The notes: generated by a model from the letters alone, not told the origin. A stretch of 64,000 nt of DNA from Typha latifolia (GCA_019914945.1 CM034112.1:8400501-8464500); one strand, 5' to 3'; numbered from the stretch's first letter, positions 48,801 through 62,390 are shown. Numbers and translations are program-made.

Positions 48801-49720
48801 CGTTGTGAGCATAATTTCAACCCAATTCTTTGTCTTATGATTAGGTTACAGGCCCATAATCTGGTTATGATTAGTTTACAGGCCCATAATTTATACAAAT
48901 AGAAGAAAACAAATACTATAATTCGTAACTTTTCTAACAATATACTTTTTGGTAATTATTGTTATAGTTATTGTTAGTGTCTACACTTTTTTTTGACACA
49001 TACCCCCTAAATTATTAAAAAGCTATCTCAAATTTCATTACCTTTTCTAAGAGCTATTAACAAGAGAGATAAATTACAAGTATATTTGTTAATAATCTGA
49101 TATAACTTGTGATTACTCCTAAAAATAAAATTTTGAGTTAATTACACTGAAACCCCCTGAACTATTACTTTTTTATATACCTCTTCGGCACTTATTTTTG
49201 TGTGCTACGTAGACTCCTTGAACTATTAAGAATATCTCAAACACTCCTTTCATTAGGGTTTTATTATTTTTTATCTATAAATTTTTAAGTACAAATCATA
49301 TAAGTAGCTATATAATATGTTTATCCTTATATTTTGCATGAAAGAATAGAGAAATTTTAGCTTATACTAAAATACATATACTTTTTAAAGGCGGTATCTT
49401 GGAGTAGTGAATATCTGATCACAAATAGTGTTAATAAGAATAATTATTAGCAAATGAAGCATTACTGTCAAAAAAATTATTAGCAAATGAACCAAGAATT
49501 CCAAATAAAACCTAGACATCCTAAGGCCCATCTTAATAGTGACAAGTTAATGGGCTGGACCTGGACATCCTAAGGCCCATCTTCACATACAAAATAATGG
49601 CCACGATTAATTAGCAATTTTCAAGGGTCATCTGCACAAAAATTTAATGGGATAATTATATTTAATCCTCTAAACTATCTTCTCTTCAAAATAAGAAAAA
49701 TATTTAATCTAACAAAATTG

Positions 49721-50380
49721 GGAATATTACAAGTCACACCTATATTCATTTATTTTATGATCCAAACCATGTCTTTGAGTATTTTATAAACTGACCCTTC
49801 ATTTTTTCTTATAATTTTTATTTAATACCATCGGTTAATTTGGATGGCACCAATAAAAAAAATTTCATTATAATATATTTAATAATTTATTAAATATCTA
49901 AATCTCCATTATCTTTTTCATCCTCTCATTCTCTCTCATCTTTTGCCTCATAATCACCTGGTCATGATGCCCAAGTTGAATGTTTTCAAATCGGATTCAA
50001 TTGAGAAGTAGTCACTTTATCTGAGAAGAGGAGGAGGGGGAAGAATAAGTAGGAAAGGAAGAGGAGGAGGGGGAAGAATAAGTAGGAAAGGAGGAGGAGG
50101 AGGTGGAAAAGAAGAAAATAGGGAAGACTAGAGAAGGTGGTGGTGGCGAAGGTAATGAAGGGAGGAGGTGGTTGGGGGAAGATGGTGGAAGGGTAGAGAG
50201 GGAGGGAGGCACAATGGGGGGTAGTTTAGTAATTTAGCCAATGCTAGTTAGTTAAAGTAATGTTAGTGCGCTAAATAAAAATTATAGGAAAAAGTGATGG
50301 GTCGGGATATAAAATTCTTAAAGGCGGAGTGTGGATCATAAAATATGTAATATGTAGAGTGTGATTTGTAAAATTTCTTA
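49721..50380. mobile_element. MITE family B, long copy, left-arm insertion
   Basis: The left end GGAATATTACAAGTCACACC is mirrored by GTGTGATTTGTAAAATTTC. The inner left part matches 10385-10911, while the middle carries a GGAGGAGG-rich section. The right arm has no MITE of this kind at the matching place. Confidence 0.7.
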
Positions 50381-50760
50381 CAAAATTAATCGAGTCTAAC
50401 TAATACACCACTGGATTACTATTGTTATATATATATATTGAGAAGATTATGAATTCAACATAAGTTAAGGATTCATTAAGATAAGAAAAATTGAGTTAGG
50501 GTAATAATTACATGTGCACCAACAAATTAAAATGAAGAAAAGCGAAAACAAATTATATTTTCAACAAAGGAGGGGTTGCAATTTAATTATTATTCTAAAA
50601 GAAGAAAATAAATCCTGACAATTTGACTCTTTTCAAATTTGGAACAAGGTGAGGGAGATAAATTCAGACATCCTAAGGAGAATGTAGATGATATGGAACA
50701 TGATATTTCTAATCATGTCGTGCATAGCCGAACATCAACTATCGAAAATACTACCGCTCT

Positions 50761-52084
50761 CTGTATATAATTAGGCTTCATCAAATAGAAAGGGAAATAT
50801 GCGGAAAATGTTCTCAAGAGAAATAAAAACTAATAAGCCAATAGAGACAAATCTACCAAGTAATAAATAGAGTATATCAACTCAAATCTCTCAAATAGGT
50901 CAAAATGTATTCGAGCAACTCCACTTGTACAACCCAGTATAAGAAATACATGATGACAAATTGCAAGAAAATTCCTATGAAAAGTATTAGAGAAGATAAT
51001 ATCAAATTGAAAGGATTTACTCCATCACAGAATATTGACTACCAAAATTGATGTAGATGTGGAATGTCAACTAAAAGCCTAGTAGAAGCTCTTCTTATAC
51101 TAAAAGCCCAGTGTTACAAACCATATATGGATCAATTTAGATGTAAGAAAATTATAATATTTTATGTGGTATAGCCTTATGAGTTAGAATTCTAATATTT
51201 TAGTTTCACATAAATCCAACATTAAGATAAAAAGTTATAAATGAAATAATGGAGGAAGATCGAAATAGGCTAGAATAGTAAATATCTGACATTGTGGTGG
51301 CCGAATTATTTTAGATTAGTAGATGACCCCGGGCTAGTAGAGGATCTGGCAAATACTAGTTTATACTCTTCTATTTTTTATTTTATTCTATTCTTATAAA
51401 TTAAGCTAGATGGCTTATAACTCTTGCATGGGTATTGATTTATATTTTATGGATATATATTTTGGGCTTATTATGGCCTTGGTGTTATCGACTTTTTTTG
51501 TCTGTATTATTTGTAGAAATATGGGCTTTTCTTTTGTATATTGTGTTGAAATATTAACTAGCAGGTGACGTAGTAATTACATAGGTTCTATCCATGTGCA
51601 AGGCAAGTATTTGCTGACGAGTGTTACAGGGAGAAAGACTATACTAGACTTACAGTGATGCAGAGATGCCTTGATTGACAAAAGACATACAATGACATTC
51701 ACATCTTTGATGGTTATGCGTCAAATGTGATGACAAAATTCCTACTAAAAGAGCATACATAGTTAGCCAGGTGGTGGTGCTAGTTGTGCATTGAGCGAGA
51801 TATTGGTAAGCAACGAAGAGTCCTCTTTACGAGTTGGAGGACTCTTAATCTTAGTAAGAATGCTTATTTATCTTTTCTTTGGTCTTTTAGATAAAATAAG
51901 AGACAATAAGAACTCTTTGAATTAAGCTAAACGATTATGAGAAGTCTCCTAATTGGATTAGGAGCGGTGGGATACCTATTTAAAGAGCTCAACATGGATT
52001 AGTCGAATTACAATAGAAATTGAGGATCAAGTGATAAAAAAAAAAAACAGATAACAGAGATAATAGAGTAAATATAAGAAGGGC
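50761..52084. other. Core (spacer) of the inverted duplication
   Basis: About 1.3 kb where I no longer see pairing between arms. It holds an LTR fragment at 51112-51310. The part at 51930-52040 (AAGTCTCCTAATTGGATTAGGAG and a CCTATTTAAAGAG string) looks like decayed LTR promoter sequence. No gene seen. Confidence 0.55.
51112..51310 (-). repeat. Fragment of the LTR family seen at 55814-58188
   Basis: Reverse complement of the last part of those LTRs: TGTTACAAACCA at 51112 mirrors the LTR end, and the segment through TAAATATCTGACATTGTGGTGG mirrors 56335-56460. Only the 3' part of the LTR is present. Confidence 0.65.
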
Positions 52085-52450
52085 ATTTAGTTGACGTTCG
52101 ATGTCTGAATCCTCTGAATTTGATATTATCTTATCTGATACCTTTCAATCTTGTGACTTGTCCATCATGTACTTCACATCTATGTTCTCCTTGAAATGTC
52201 CTACATTTATCTCTCTCACCTTCTTCCAAATTTTGAAAGGAGTAGAACAGTAGAATATAAGTCAAATTCTCAGGGGTTATTTTCTTCTTTGAGAATAATA
52301 ATTAAATTGCAACCCCCTTCTATTGATGAAAATATAATTATTTGCACTTTTCTTCATTTAATTCTTTGGGGGGCACATGTAATTATTACTCTTAACTCAA
52401 TTTTTCTTATCTTAGTGAATCCTTAACTAGAGTTTAATTCACAATCTTCT

Positions 52451-52452
<2 letters not shown>

Positions 52453-52511
<59 letters not shown>
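52453..52511. repeat. (AT)n microsatellite in the right arm
   Basis: About 29 AT units. The left arm has a much shorter TATATATATA run at the mirrored site near 50430. Confidence 0.9.
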
Positions 52512-52513
<2 letters not shown>

Positions 52514-54126
52514 CAATAGTAATCCAGTGATGTATAGTTAGATTGGATTAATTCTATAACATAAAACAAAATTGTATGATCCTGACAAATTAAAAAACCA
52601 TTTTAAATTTGAGTTAATAACACTTAGTTCATAAGAACTATGGCCGGTTTTCAAATACACTCGCTGAACATTTTTTACCATATAGAACGCGTGACCTAAG
52701 AAATTTCTTAATTCATTTATATATTTATTTATTTTTAGTTGAGGATTCAATGCGAATATTTTTCTTAGTTTATAGAGTGTATATGAAAAACTGTGATAGC
52801 TCAGGGGACTAAATATAATTATCCGTTAAATTTTTTGTGCAAATGACCCTTGTAAACTGTTAATTAATCGTGGCAATTATTTTGTAGGTGAAGCTGGGCC
52901 TTAGGAAGTCCAGGTCCAGCCCACTAATTTGTCACAATTAAGTCAATTGCCACCAAATCTCAAATTATCAAGATATTCACTCCCAACTATCTTGGTTTTA
53001 TTTGGAATTCTTGGTTCATTTGCTATCAAGTTGGCAAGCTGGAAAAGACCAAGATATAAGAAGGTAAATGTATTTTAGTAAACTAAAATTTCTCTGTTCT
53101 TTCATCCAAGATATAAGGATAAGCATATCATAAAACTACTTACATGACTTGCACACGATAATTTATAGATAAAAAAGTACGAAAAACTAACTAAAGGGAT
53201 GTTTGAGATATTTTCAATAGTTCGAGGGATCTACCTGCCACAAAAATGAAGTGCTGGAGAGATATATAATAAATGATAATAGTTCAGAGGGTTCTAAGTT
53301 TAGTTAACTTAAAACTTTATTTTTAAGAAAATCACAAGTTATATCATATTATTAACAAATATACTTGTAATTTATCTCTCTACACTTCTAGCTCTAACAG
53401 TTGTTAATAATTTCTTTTCATTCTAAAGATTAACAATAACAATAATTACCATAAAGTATATTGTTAGAAAAGTGACCGATTAGAGGAATTTTTTTTTCTA
53501 TTTGGATAGATTATGAGCATGTAAACTAATCATAAGACAAACAAACAATCGGGTTGAATTATGCTCACAAAGAGCATATTTATTAGGTTTAACCCTAATA
53601 CCATGGGGGAGTAAGCTTCAATTGTGCATTCTTAACAAACTAAGCCCTAAAGTTATCCTCACATTATTTCATGTTCAAGAAAGAAAAAAATATAGTTATA
53701 TGCCAAATAGTTCAAAGGGTGAAGTTATTCAAATCTTTCCAACTTAGCTTACTGCTCATTTTAGTTGTCACAATAATCTTCATATTGAATCATATTAACC
53801 TAAGAAGGAGAAAACAAGAGAAATGGAGAGGAGAAAAGACTCTAATAGTCACTTTTTTATTTTCTCATATATCTTATAAATATTTCCTAGTAACTAGATT
53901 TGAGCATTGTTTGTATCGAGCCAGGTTTGAATCAAGCTGAAGTCCAAGCCCGATCGATTTTGGTTAACTTAGGTCTGACTCAGCCCATAGTTATTTTGGT
54001 GTTTTTCGAGCCCATGCCCACCCTATATTTTTGAACGAAATGTTATTTTCACAACTATAGTTAATATACATCATATATAGCCTAATGTCTTGTAGAAGAG
54101 ATGCAAGTATATAGTTCACTATTATT

Positions 54127-55389
54127 TAGGGGTGTCAAAATAAATGAGAGGCTCAAGCTTGGCTCAGGCTCAGCTCAATTGAAGCTCGGGCTTGGCTCGA
54201 CTTGGCTAAAGCTGAGCCATGCCTGAGGCTTAATTTAGGCTCGATTTGAATTTCCAATCGAGCCTGAGCTAGAGTCGGCTTGCTCAGGCTCAGCTCGATA
54301 GGCTCGATATATATTTCAATCTAAAGTTCCAAACCCTAAAGTCTCTATCCTAACACTCACAAATCCCTTAGCTCGCCGCATATATCTTGCTCTAACTCCT
54401 TCTCCACCATCAACAAGATTGCTTCCCGGCAAGCTTTCTCCTCCTCTAAGCTGACAAAATCATCAACGCAACCTACCCAAGTCACCAAGTTTCTTCGAAT
54501 TGTTGTGGTGGAGCGATGTAGTGGAGCTGACCAACCCATAGCAATGGGCTGCGATGCTTTCACTCTCCGAAGCTCTCTTGAGAACCTTGCATCGGCTATG
54601 TGGTGCCTCCGACGGCCGAGGCTTGGCCTTAGATGCAGGCTCAAATACACAGTGAACCCCGAAATCACTCCATCGTCGTGGCGGTGCCGGTGGAGATTGT
54701 GGCTAACTCATCGCATTGTCATCAGCGTTGGGTGCCATGGAGAAGACTCCATTGAGTAGCCACTGTTAACCCGAGCCAAGACCTTTGTTTTGGCTCGGGT
54801 TAACAGTGCCGGGATCCTTGATGCCCTCTTTTTTCTCATCGTCGATCTAAGGTGTTCTCGAGAAGAGGCAACCGAATTGAGTGCCAAAGGTGTAGGGGGA
54901 AATGGATCGAGGAAAAGTCGACGAAGGCGGCGGTAGTGGAGGAGAAGGAGAAGGGATTGGCGAGGCACCATTTCGACGATGATGAGGGCAAAGAGGCGAT
55001 CGCAGAGGCAGAATAAAGCTTTATTTAATTTAATTTTGTTCGGCTTAATAATTCTTGACTTGCTTGTAATGCTATGTTAAAAATTGAAATTGGCATGAAG
55101 CCTTTTTATTTGATAATTTGATATTAACTTTATTATTAAAGCTGTATTGTTATTATACTTATTGGTTAAATTTTAAATTTTATAGCTTTAGTAAAGTTTT
55201 ATTTAATTTAACTATTAAAGTTTAATTCAACTTGAATAGTTCTTAGCTTGGCTCGGGGTCGATATGGCTTGGCTCGATTTTAGTATGGCACGATAATAGG
55301 CTCGATTTAACTCGGCTCGAGTTGAGCTGAGCCAAGTCTTAAACTCAAAATTGACTCGAAATTAATTTTGAGCCTCGTTTACACCCCTA
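54127..55389. mobile_element. Non-autonomous hAT-like DNA transposon, 1263 bp
   Basis: The ends TAGGGGTGT and ACACCCCTA are inverted repeats of hAT type. They are flanked by 8-bp near-identical repeats CTATTATT (54119-54126) and CTATTACT (55390-55397). GGCTCG/GGCTCA motifs are dense within about 200 bp of both ends, like hAT subterminal repeats. The middle (about 54340-55010) is GC-richer, with no transposase. The left arm lacks it (junction at about 48340), so it inserted after the duplication. Confidence 0.8.
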
Positions 55390-55635
55390 CTATTACTGGA
55401 TATTTGTAAGAAAAATATTACGGTATCATCCTAATTCACAATAGCAAATGACAACCTTCGAGGGATTATGACACTATAGTTGCAAAAGGCCAAATAAACT
55501 TCATCTATAAATTTCCCAAAATTTAGAAATAATTATTATCATTTACACTTTTTTTGTCATTTGTTTGATCCCTCTTTCTTTTACCATTAAAAAGAAAAAT
55601 CTTCCATTAGTCTATGGAATCGAAAGTTACAATAA

Positions 55636-58600
55636 GATAAAATTAGTTAGTACCTATTGGCACCTCATTTTAGACTTGGTGCAGTTACGTCACTGAGTAC
55701 AAATGCCGAGACAGATTTCATGTCCAAGATACCATATGCAAGCATAGTTGGAAGCCTGATGTACGCGATGGTGTGCATGAGGTCGGATATTTCACAAGCC
55801 ATCAGCATTATTATGTTGCAAACTAGGTTAGATCAGATCACATCATGAGGGCATTGGGCTCTGGCTCAATAGATCGAGCCTATTTATTTTTTATATAAGC
55901 CCTTAAGATAAGTCTAGTTAAGTTATGTAAATCACTAAAGCAAGTTCAATTAAATTATATAAACCACTAAGACAAGTTCAATTAAGTCATGTAAATTTTT
56001 AAGGCAAGTTCTAGTTCAAGTCGTATAAGTCTTTAGGGCTAGTCGAAATAGGACTCATTATACCCTACATCTATATATATAGGGGCAGGGTTTCTTTATT
56101 ATTCATCCAATAATTCAAGCATCTAAGTATTGAGATTTAATTGAGTTTAGTTATTTTTTTATTACCGCATTTATCGTTTTATTGTAGCCGTTAGATCGTC
56201 TTTAACATTCTAGGAGTATATCATATCCAAAGAACTTTCAAAGCTTCCAAACCCTAGACGCCACTTTCCTCCAGCAGCCACCCTACCCTACGGCCGTCCA
56301 CCACCACCTTTGGCCATTCGCCACCCTCCGACGACCACCGTAATGTTGGATATTTACCATTCTGATCTATCTCCATTATTTTATTTTTAACATTTCATCC
56401 CAACCTCTGGTTTAGGTGAAACTAGAGCCATTAGAATCCTATCTCATGAGGCTACCACTAAAGTTTTATAATTTTCTTACATCCGGTGGGTCAAGATCTA
56501 GTTTGTAATATTGGTATCAGAGTCGATATTCCTCAGACGATGGTGAACACGTGATCCAGAGCTAAACCAGCGAAGATTGCGCCCATGAAGGACTAAGAAC
56601 TCATCTCAATGCCTGTGGAGGTTTCCTCAGTACCACTAGCAACGGTCAGTAAAGAGCCATCGATGTAGGCGAAGGCATTGGTAGAGTCCATGGACTCGTT
56701 GCAAAAATTATCGTAGAGAGCAACGAAGAGCTCCAAGAGGATGGACAAAGCTATCCAAGCCTTGACAATAATTGTCCTAGCTTGACATTAGCCCCCAGTG
56801 TAGCCAGAATCGCTAGCCACACTGGAATCAACTACCCACGGCGAGAAAAACTCCACCCTTGAAAGAGATGGAGGTCCAAACCACCACAACCAATCCTCCT
56901 CTGGTCGTGGTGGAGATCCCTCCACCACCGCAGACCCTCCAAGCCGCCCCTACCGTATCGGAGAACCCCTAGTAATGGCCCCAACACCGTCTTCCCTAGC
57001 CATAGTGGAAGATAGGGCCAAAAATCCTGCCTTTCCACCGACGGCGATCTAAGTACTTTCGGTCCAAGCCACCACCATCGACACCTTCTTTGGACCATCC
57101 GCACCTGAGCTATGGCCTAAACCACATGCATTAAGACCTTGGCTCAAACCACTCATGGCTAGCATTTAGTCCTAGTCATCCGTGGCTAGGGTAGATTATG
57201 TCTCAAATAAGTGGGCCCTAGAGCAGAACCTACCATGGGGCCCTCCTCCTTGTGGTAAACAAAACTCACAGGGAGATTGAGGACATGCAGTTCGAGAGCA
57301 ATGAAAGGCATGAAAATCATCGTGGACACCTTGAGGGAATTTAGGTCAAAAAATTCCATATAATTTCAATATACAAAAACCCAAATCATTTTATGTTTCC
57401 AAATTCTTACACGGATGAGACTGATCACACCTGATCAGTGAAAAATTAAATCACAAAGAATTTACGAGTGAGTATTACACCAAGAATTTACAAGCGGATG
57501 AGTGATCGGCCTTGTTGATACTTGCTTAAATCGAATTTTTCTCTAAAAGAAATGGAACCAAGTTAGATCAGATTGCATCATGAGGGCATTAGGCTCGATA
57601 GATCGAGCCTATTTATCTTTTAATTGATTCATGCTTATGTAAGCTCTTAAGCTAAGTCTAGTTAAGTCATGTAAGCCAGCCACTAAAGCAAGTTTAATTA
57701 AGTCATGTAAGCCACTAAGTTAAGTTCAATTAAATCATGTAAGTCTCTAAGACAAGTCCTAGTTTATTGTTATTCATCCAATAATCCAAGCATTTAAGCA
57801 TTGAGAATTTATTGAGTTTAGTTATTTTCTTATTACCGTATTTACTATTTTATCGTAGCCGTTAGATCGTCTTTACCTTTCCAGGAGTAGATCATATCTC
57901 TAGAACTTCCAAAGCTTCCAAACACTAGCCGCTACCTTCCTCCAACAACCACCCGACCCTACCCTACGACCGTCCACCACCACCCTTGGTCGTCTATCAC
58001 CCTATGACGATCGCCGCAACATCGGATATTTACCGTTCCGACCTATCTCCACTATTTTATTTTTAACTTTTATCCCGACCTCCAATTTAGGTGAAATTAG
58101 AGTCATTAGAATCCTAATTCACGAGGCTACATTATCTAAATTTTATAATTTTTTTATGTCTGGATCAGTCCAGATTTGATTCGTAACATGTTAGCATATA
58201 CATGCATGCTCCGAGAAAAGCTCGTTGGTAGGCGGTGAAGTGGATTTGAGATACATTTATAGTACCTTAGGAGTTGGACGAAAATTTGTGAAAGATGAAC
58301 TTAGTCAACATCTTATTTGATATGTGAATTCGAACTATGCAGATGATTTGGACAAGCACAGATCTATTAGAGGATATGTATTCACACTTGCTAGAGGGCT
58401 AGTGCGTTGGAGGTCTACTTTGCAGTCGTAGATTGCTTTATTTACCACGGAGGTTGAGTATATGACAGTGACGAAGGCTATAAAAGAGGCTATTTTATTA
58501 ATTGGCTTGCCAGATGACTTGGGTGTATCCAAGAGTAGGTGGAGATACATTGTGATAGCCAAAGTGCAATTTATTTGGTGAAGAACTAAGACAAAGCACA

Positions 58601-59433
58601 GCGATATCTGATTACATTTTGTGAGAGAAATCTTAGAAAAAAAAGATATTTTTCTTTGAAAGATTGAGACCGTAGATAATCCTAAAGATATATTGACGAA
58701 AAGTGGTGACAAAGATCAAGTTCCAACATTGTTTAAATTTGATCATGTCACTCATGTTTGACTAATTTTAGATTTAGCGTTTTAGAGCGTGAATTTGTAG
58801 GCAATTTAATTTTGGGATATTTCAGTCACTTTACAATGGTGGAGGGTAGTTTTTTGAAGTCTTGAGATTTTCACCAAGGTGGATAATTGTTGAAGTTTCG
58901 CTCAAATCAAGATTTGAACGGGCCCTAGAGCTTTTGAACGCAAAAGCTTGAGAGGATTTGAACTCTATAGGAGTTCGAACGGCCCTATGGGTATTTGAAC
59001 GTCCTTCTGCATATCAAATTTGAATTCTAGGGGCGTTGGAACGGGCCTATAGGTGTTTGAATGCCCTGTGAAATTTTCTCAACTTTAAGTCAACCTATAA
59101 ATACTAAAGTTGAAATTTTAGAGCTTTATGCTTAATAGAAAAATTAAGAGAGCTAGCCACTATTGTATTGAGGGAGATTAGAGTTGAGAAAACTTTTTGT
59201 ATTTGGAGATTTGTATAGTGGATTGAAGATTACTTCACCCGTAGATATAGGCATATCGCCGAACCACATAATCCTTCTCTATTACTTCTATTTTTTAAGA
59301 TTACTTGTAATAGGGTGTCTAATATTTGATTAGGAGTATTTGATTGCTATTCCTTTACTATTAGCACTATTATTTGAGTTTTCCCAAATTGGTTGGGCGG
59401 GGGGAGCGGGAGCTGAATTTGGCATTTATCACA
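55636..59433 (+). mobile_element. Ty1/copia remnant: RT end, RNase H, PPT and 3' LTR (interrupted)
   Basis: 55657-55808 encodes the end of a copia reverse transcriptase (MSKIPYASIVGSLMYAMVC, RSDISQA). After the nested element, 58194-58760 continues with RYMHAPRK-like, HRSIRGYVFTLARG, EVEYMTV and LHFVREILEKKDI RNase H motifs, with stops and frame changes. A purine-rich tract (58872-58887) is followed at 58888 by TGTTGAAG, the likely start of the 3' LTR, which runs to about 59433 and has repeated TTTGAACG/TTCGAACG motifs. The 5' part of the element is missing. It sits in the right arm only. Confidence 0.85.
55814..58188 (+). mobile_element. Non-autonomous gypsy-type element nested in the copia remnant
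   Basis: The left LTR (55814-56510, 697 bp) and right LTR (about 57553-58188) share GTTAGATCAGAT, GCCGTTAGATCGTC and many other strings. A PBS TGGTATCAGAG (56512-56522) follows the left LTR. Flanks TATTA and TGTTA differ at one base. The interior of about 1.04 kb has only a decayed gag start (about 56540, MVNT then SRAKPAKIAPM, then a Ser/Met-rich helix) and no pol. The gag-like MVNT start suggests a gypsy parent. It splits the copia RT coding region. Confidence 0.8.
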
Positions 59434-61919
59434 ACATTTTGTTGGTCAAGAACTATATGTATTGATTGATATAGATGAGCACAATTATGACCCAATGGAA
59501 CTGAGAGAGTGAACATTGTCTCATTTTAAAAAGAAAAGTATTAGCTAGGTCTTTTTGCCATGAATATGTTAAGTTTTGAATGCTTCGAAGCTAGAGAAAT
59601 AAATTAGATCATAGATTTAAAGGGGTTTCGCAGATTAAGTGTATATATAGGCCATAAAACTGAGGACGTAGGATTTGAGTGAGTGTGATTAGAATCATCT
59701 GACCGACATACACAGATGGGCACACAAGAATTCCGATTAATCCCAATCGGATTTGGGATAGATCCTCTTAATATTATCATGGTGTTTATTATTCCTCATT
59801 TATTAGGTTGGCACCTTGGAATCAAACTCTACACTCTTCCCTACGGCACTTGCACTTATACAAAGAGTCACTCTCATCATCCTGCATGGCTTAATATACA
59901 CCATCCTCTTCTGCTTAATTATTTCAACAGAACTCTTCTGCTTAACCTCCAACTTAGGTAATCTCACTACTCTTTAATGAATAGATAAGCTCTTCTAAAT
60001 TCTTGTGGCTTCTAGTGAGTTGGACTTATAACACAAGGGGATGGTTGGAGTTGGAGAAATCTTTTTTGTCAAAAAGTGTTCTTTTTATTTTCTAGATACA
60101 AGAGTTGGGAAATAAAACAACCTACCTGATGACCAATATTCCACGTATTGCAATGGTCTCTCTCTTATTCTCTCTCTCATCCATTATGGAGTATTTAATG
60201 GGGGTTTAGAAGAAGGGTCTCCAATATTGGATGATCTTCATCTGACCCACTTGTGTATTCTCGTCTCTCTAGCTCCTTGAATTTTATTGCTGATGATGAT
60301 AATGATGATGATGGAGAGATATTACTAATGGCTAAAATCTAGCAATATAAGTTGACTTTGCAACTATTGATATCCTGTATGATACCCTTTCTCTCACTAG
60401 GGTTTTGGACAGGTACAGTTAAATGTAATTTAACTCCAAGAATTAATGTGGTCTAAGTATTATCAATAGATCGGTTTAATTTGCATGTATATCTCTCAAA
60501 ATTTGATATTTGAACGGATGGCTTTTTGACGGTTGCAGGTTAGAATCTTAGTAACTTAGAAAATAAAAAGACATGAAAATTCTTAGTAGAATAGAATGGA
60601 TGCAAACAATAATAGCGACAATCTTGTCTTTCTATTGTTAAATTGATGAAATTTTAACGGTGAGAGGCATTCATCAGCTATTCATGCAAAAATTATATAA
60701 GAATTAATTTTTGAGAGGTATATATATAAACAAAAAGATTTAAAAAGGGTAAATTTGTAAACATATAAACAAACCCTAATTAAAATTATGGAGCTTAAAT
60801 GATTAGGAAACTAAAATAATTTTATCGATATCTTGAGTATGCGAGGCCATGTTTTATAGATTAACATTAATATTTGTGAATATAAAAAATAAAAAATAGT
60901 ATAATACAATTAGTATTTCAAATATTTTACACATTCTTAAATCTATGCAGATTTCGCCCTATTTTGTTAGCCAATCTCGATCACGCACACGTAGAATTAT
61001 TTATTAGAACTTAATTAATGTTACTATATTAAAAATTAAGTAATCATACTTTTAAAAGTATCAAAATACCATTGCTGAGAGAACAGTTTGACTAACCTAT
61101 TGACATATACGTTATTTGAAATAGTAAATCTAAGTCAGAAAAGAAGAACTAAAACAAAAACTATATGATTGTGAGAGTATAGAACAATTAGATATGACCA
61201 GCTCAATATAGGCATTGACAAGGTAACTTAGAAAAAGCAAGTTTTTATTTTTTTTAAATATTAAAAATACTAAAAAATGTGGGAAGTAGTGCTTATGCAG
61301 GGATGTTTATGAGAGTAAGTGCTGAGAAAATTTAAATTATTTATTTTCGTCTGCAATACAAAAAAATTCTTATTAAATCCAATGTAGTGCAGGTAAATGG
61401 AACATTTTAACTCCCTAGTTGTAATAAAAAATATTATAATTTTAGATAAATATATACTACTGATACTACTTTACATCCAACCAAAGGTATTTTTATTATT
61501 TATTTAAAATGGCACAAATTCTTAATACAAATTAACTATTCTTCAATACTTTAATTTTAACTTTATATCACATCAAATTTAATTATTAATTTTTATATTA
61601 ATATTCAACTAAATATTATAATTGCTTATACTGATATTAGCTCTCTTCTTTTAGTATTAAAAATTAAAATACTTCTTCTAAATTTATCTTATTCCACAAG
61701 TAAACAGAGTCATAAGATCTAAGAGTAAACTGATGAAGTATTATATCAGAACAGGAAGTCCTAAGTTCCACCTCTATCAGCACTATTGTTAAGTAAAATA
61801 TTAAAACCTTGATCATATTTAGTTCTAATCTAGCAACCCCTCTCTCTAGAGAAAGATATATGTTAAATATGCGAAAAAAATGATATTAATAGAAGGAAAT
61901 AATGATATTAATAGTCTCC

Positions 61920-62075
61920 CACCAGGCTGGTGTTTTAGACAAGGACCTGGCCCTCTCCTTTAACTATATGTGTACATCACAGCATCCACTTAAGCCAACT
62001 TAGCAGGGTTCCGATTGGCTAAACAGATAAAAGTTGATAATTAATGGCTATGGTTAGGGTTAGGGTTTCATGCTT
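61920..62075. promoter_or_regulatory. Conserved non-coding block upstream of NPF, right copy
   Basis: Mirror of 39290-39440, here 0.5-0.65 kb upstream of the right NPF ATG instead of about 2 kb. It includes TTAGGGTTAGGGTTT, a short telomere-like string also present on the left. Confidence 0.4.
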
Positions 62076-62390
62076 GGCAGATAAAAAATGTTTCAACGTG
62101 ATGAGAATAAGTGATGAGCAATCCTTGCCTTGATGATCAAACAGCATTAATTCCCATGACAAAGATTGAATTGATTACAATAAAGGATTCAAAGTGATGT
62201 TGCCCTACTTTTCCCTTGAAGGAAGGACAAAAATAGCTAAACTAATTTCACTGTTCAGAGTGATTACTTAGCTGCAATTCCCACCTCTTGGTGTTGAACA
62301 TAGCAATTAGGAGTAATCTAGCTAGTAGTGGCATCACTCCTAGTGCTTGGTAGTTCTTTTTCTATGCAACTTAATTGCAAATGATTCCAT

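Larger units (their letters stand above)
34687..50760. repeat. Left arm of a large inverted duplication
   Basis: Blocks here occur in reverse complement and mirrored order in 52085-64000. Pairs read by eye: 38965-39215 with 62075-62345; 39290-39440 with 61920-62075; 39460-39700 with 61690-61900; 39830-40020 with 61010-61240; 46535-47180 with 60110-60870; 47225-47960 with 59440-60060; 48110-48340 with 55410-55620; 48340-48500 with 53900-54070; 48540-49060 with 53380-53880; 49490-49700 with 52800-53040; 50390-50760 with 52085-52530. The NPF gene is at the outer end. Confidence 0.9.

Noticed and set aside
54357..54971. Open frames of 84-103 codons in the hAT-like element
   Set aside because: No family recognised; possible captured sequence is reported as a finding, not as genes.
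62048..62071. Interstitial telomere repeat
   Set aside because: Only two to three TTAGGG-type units; too short to mean more than a motif within the conserved block.
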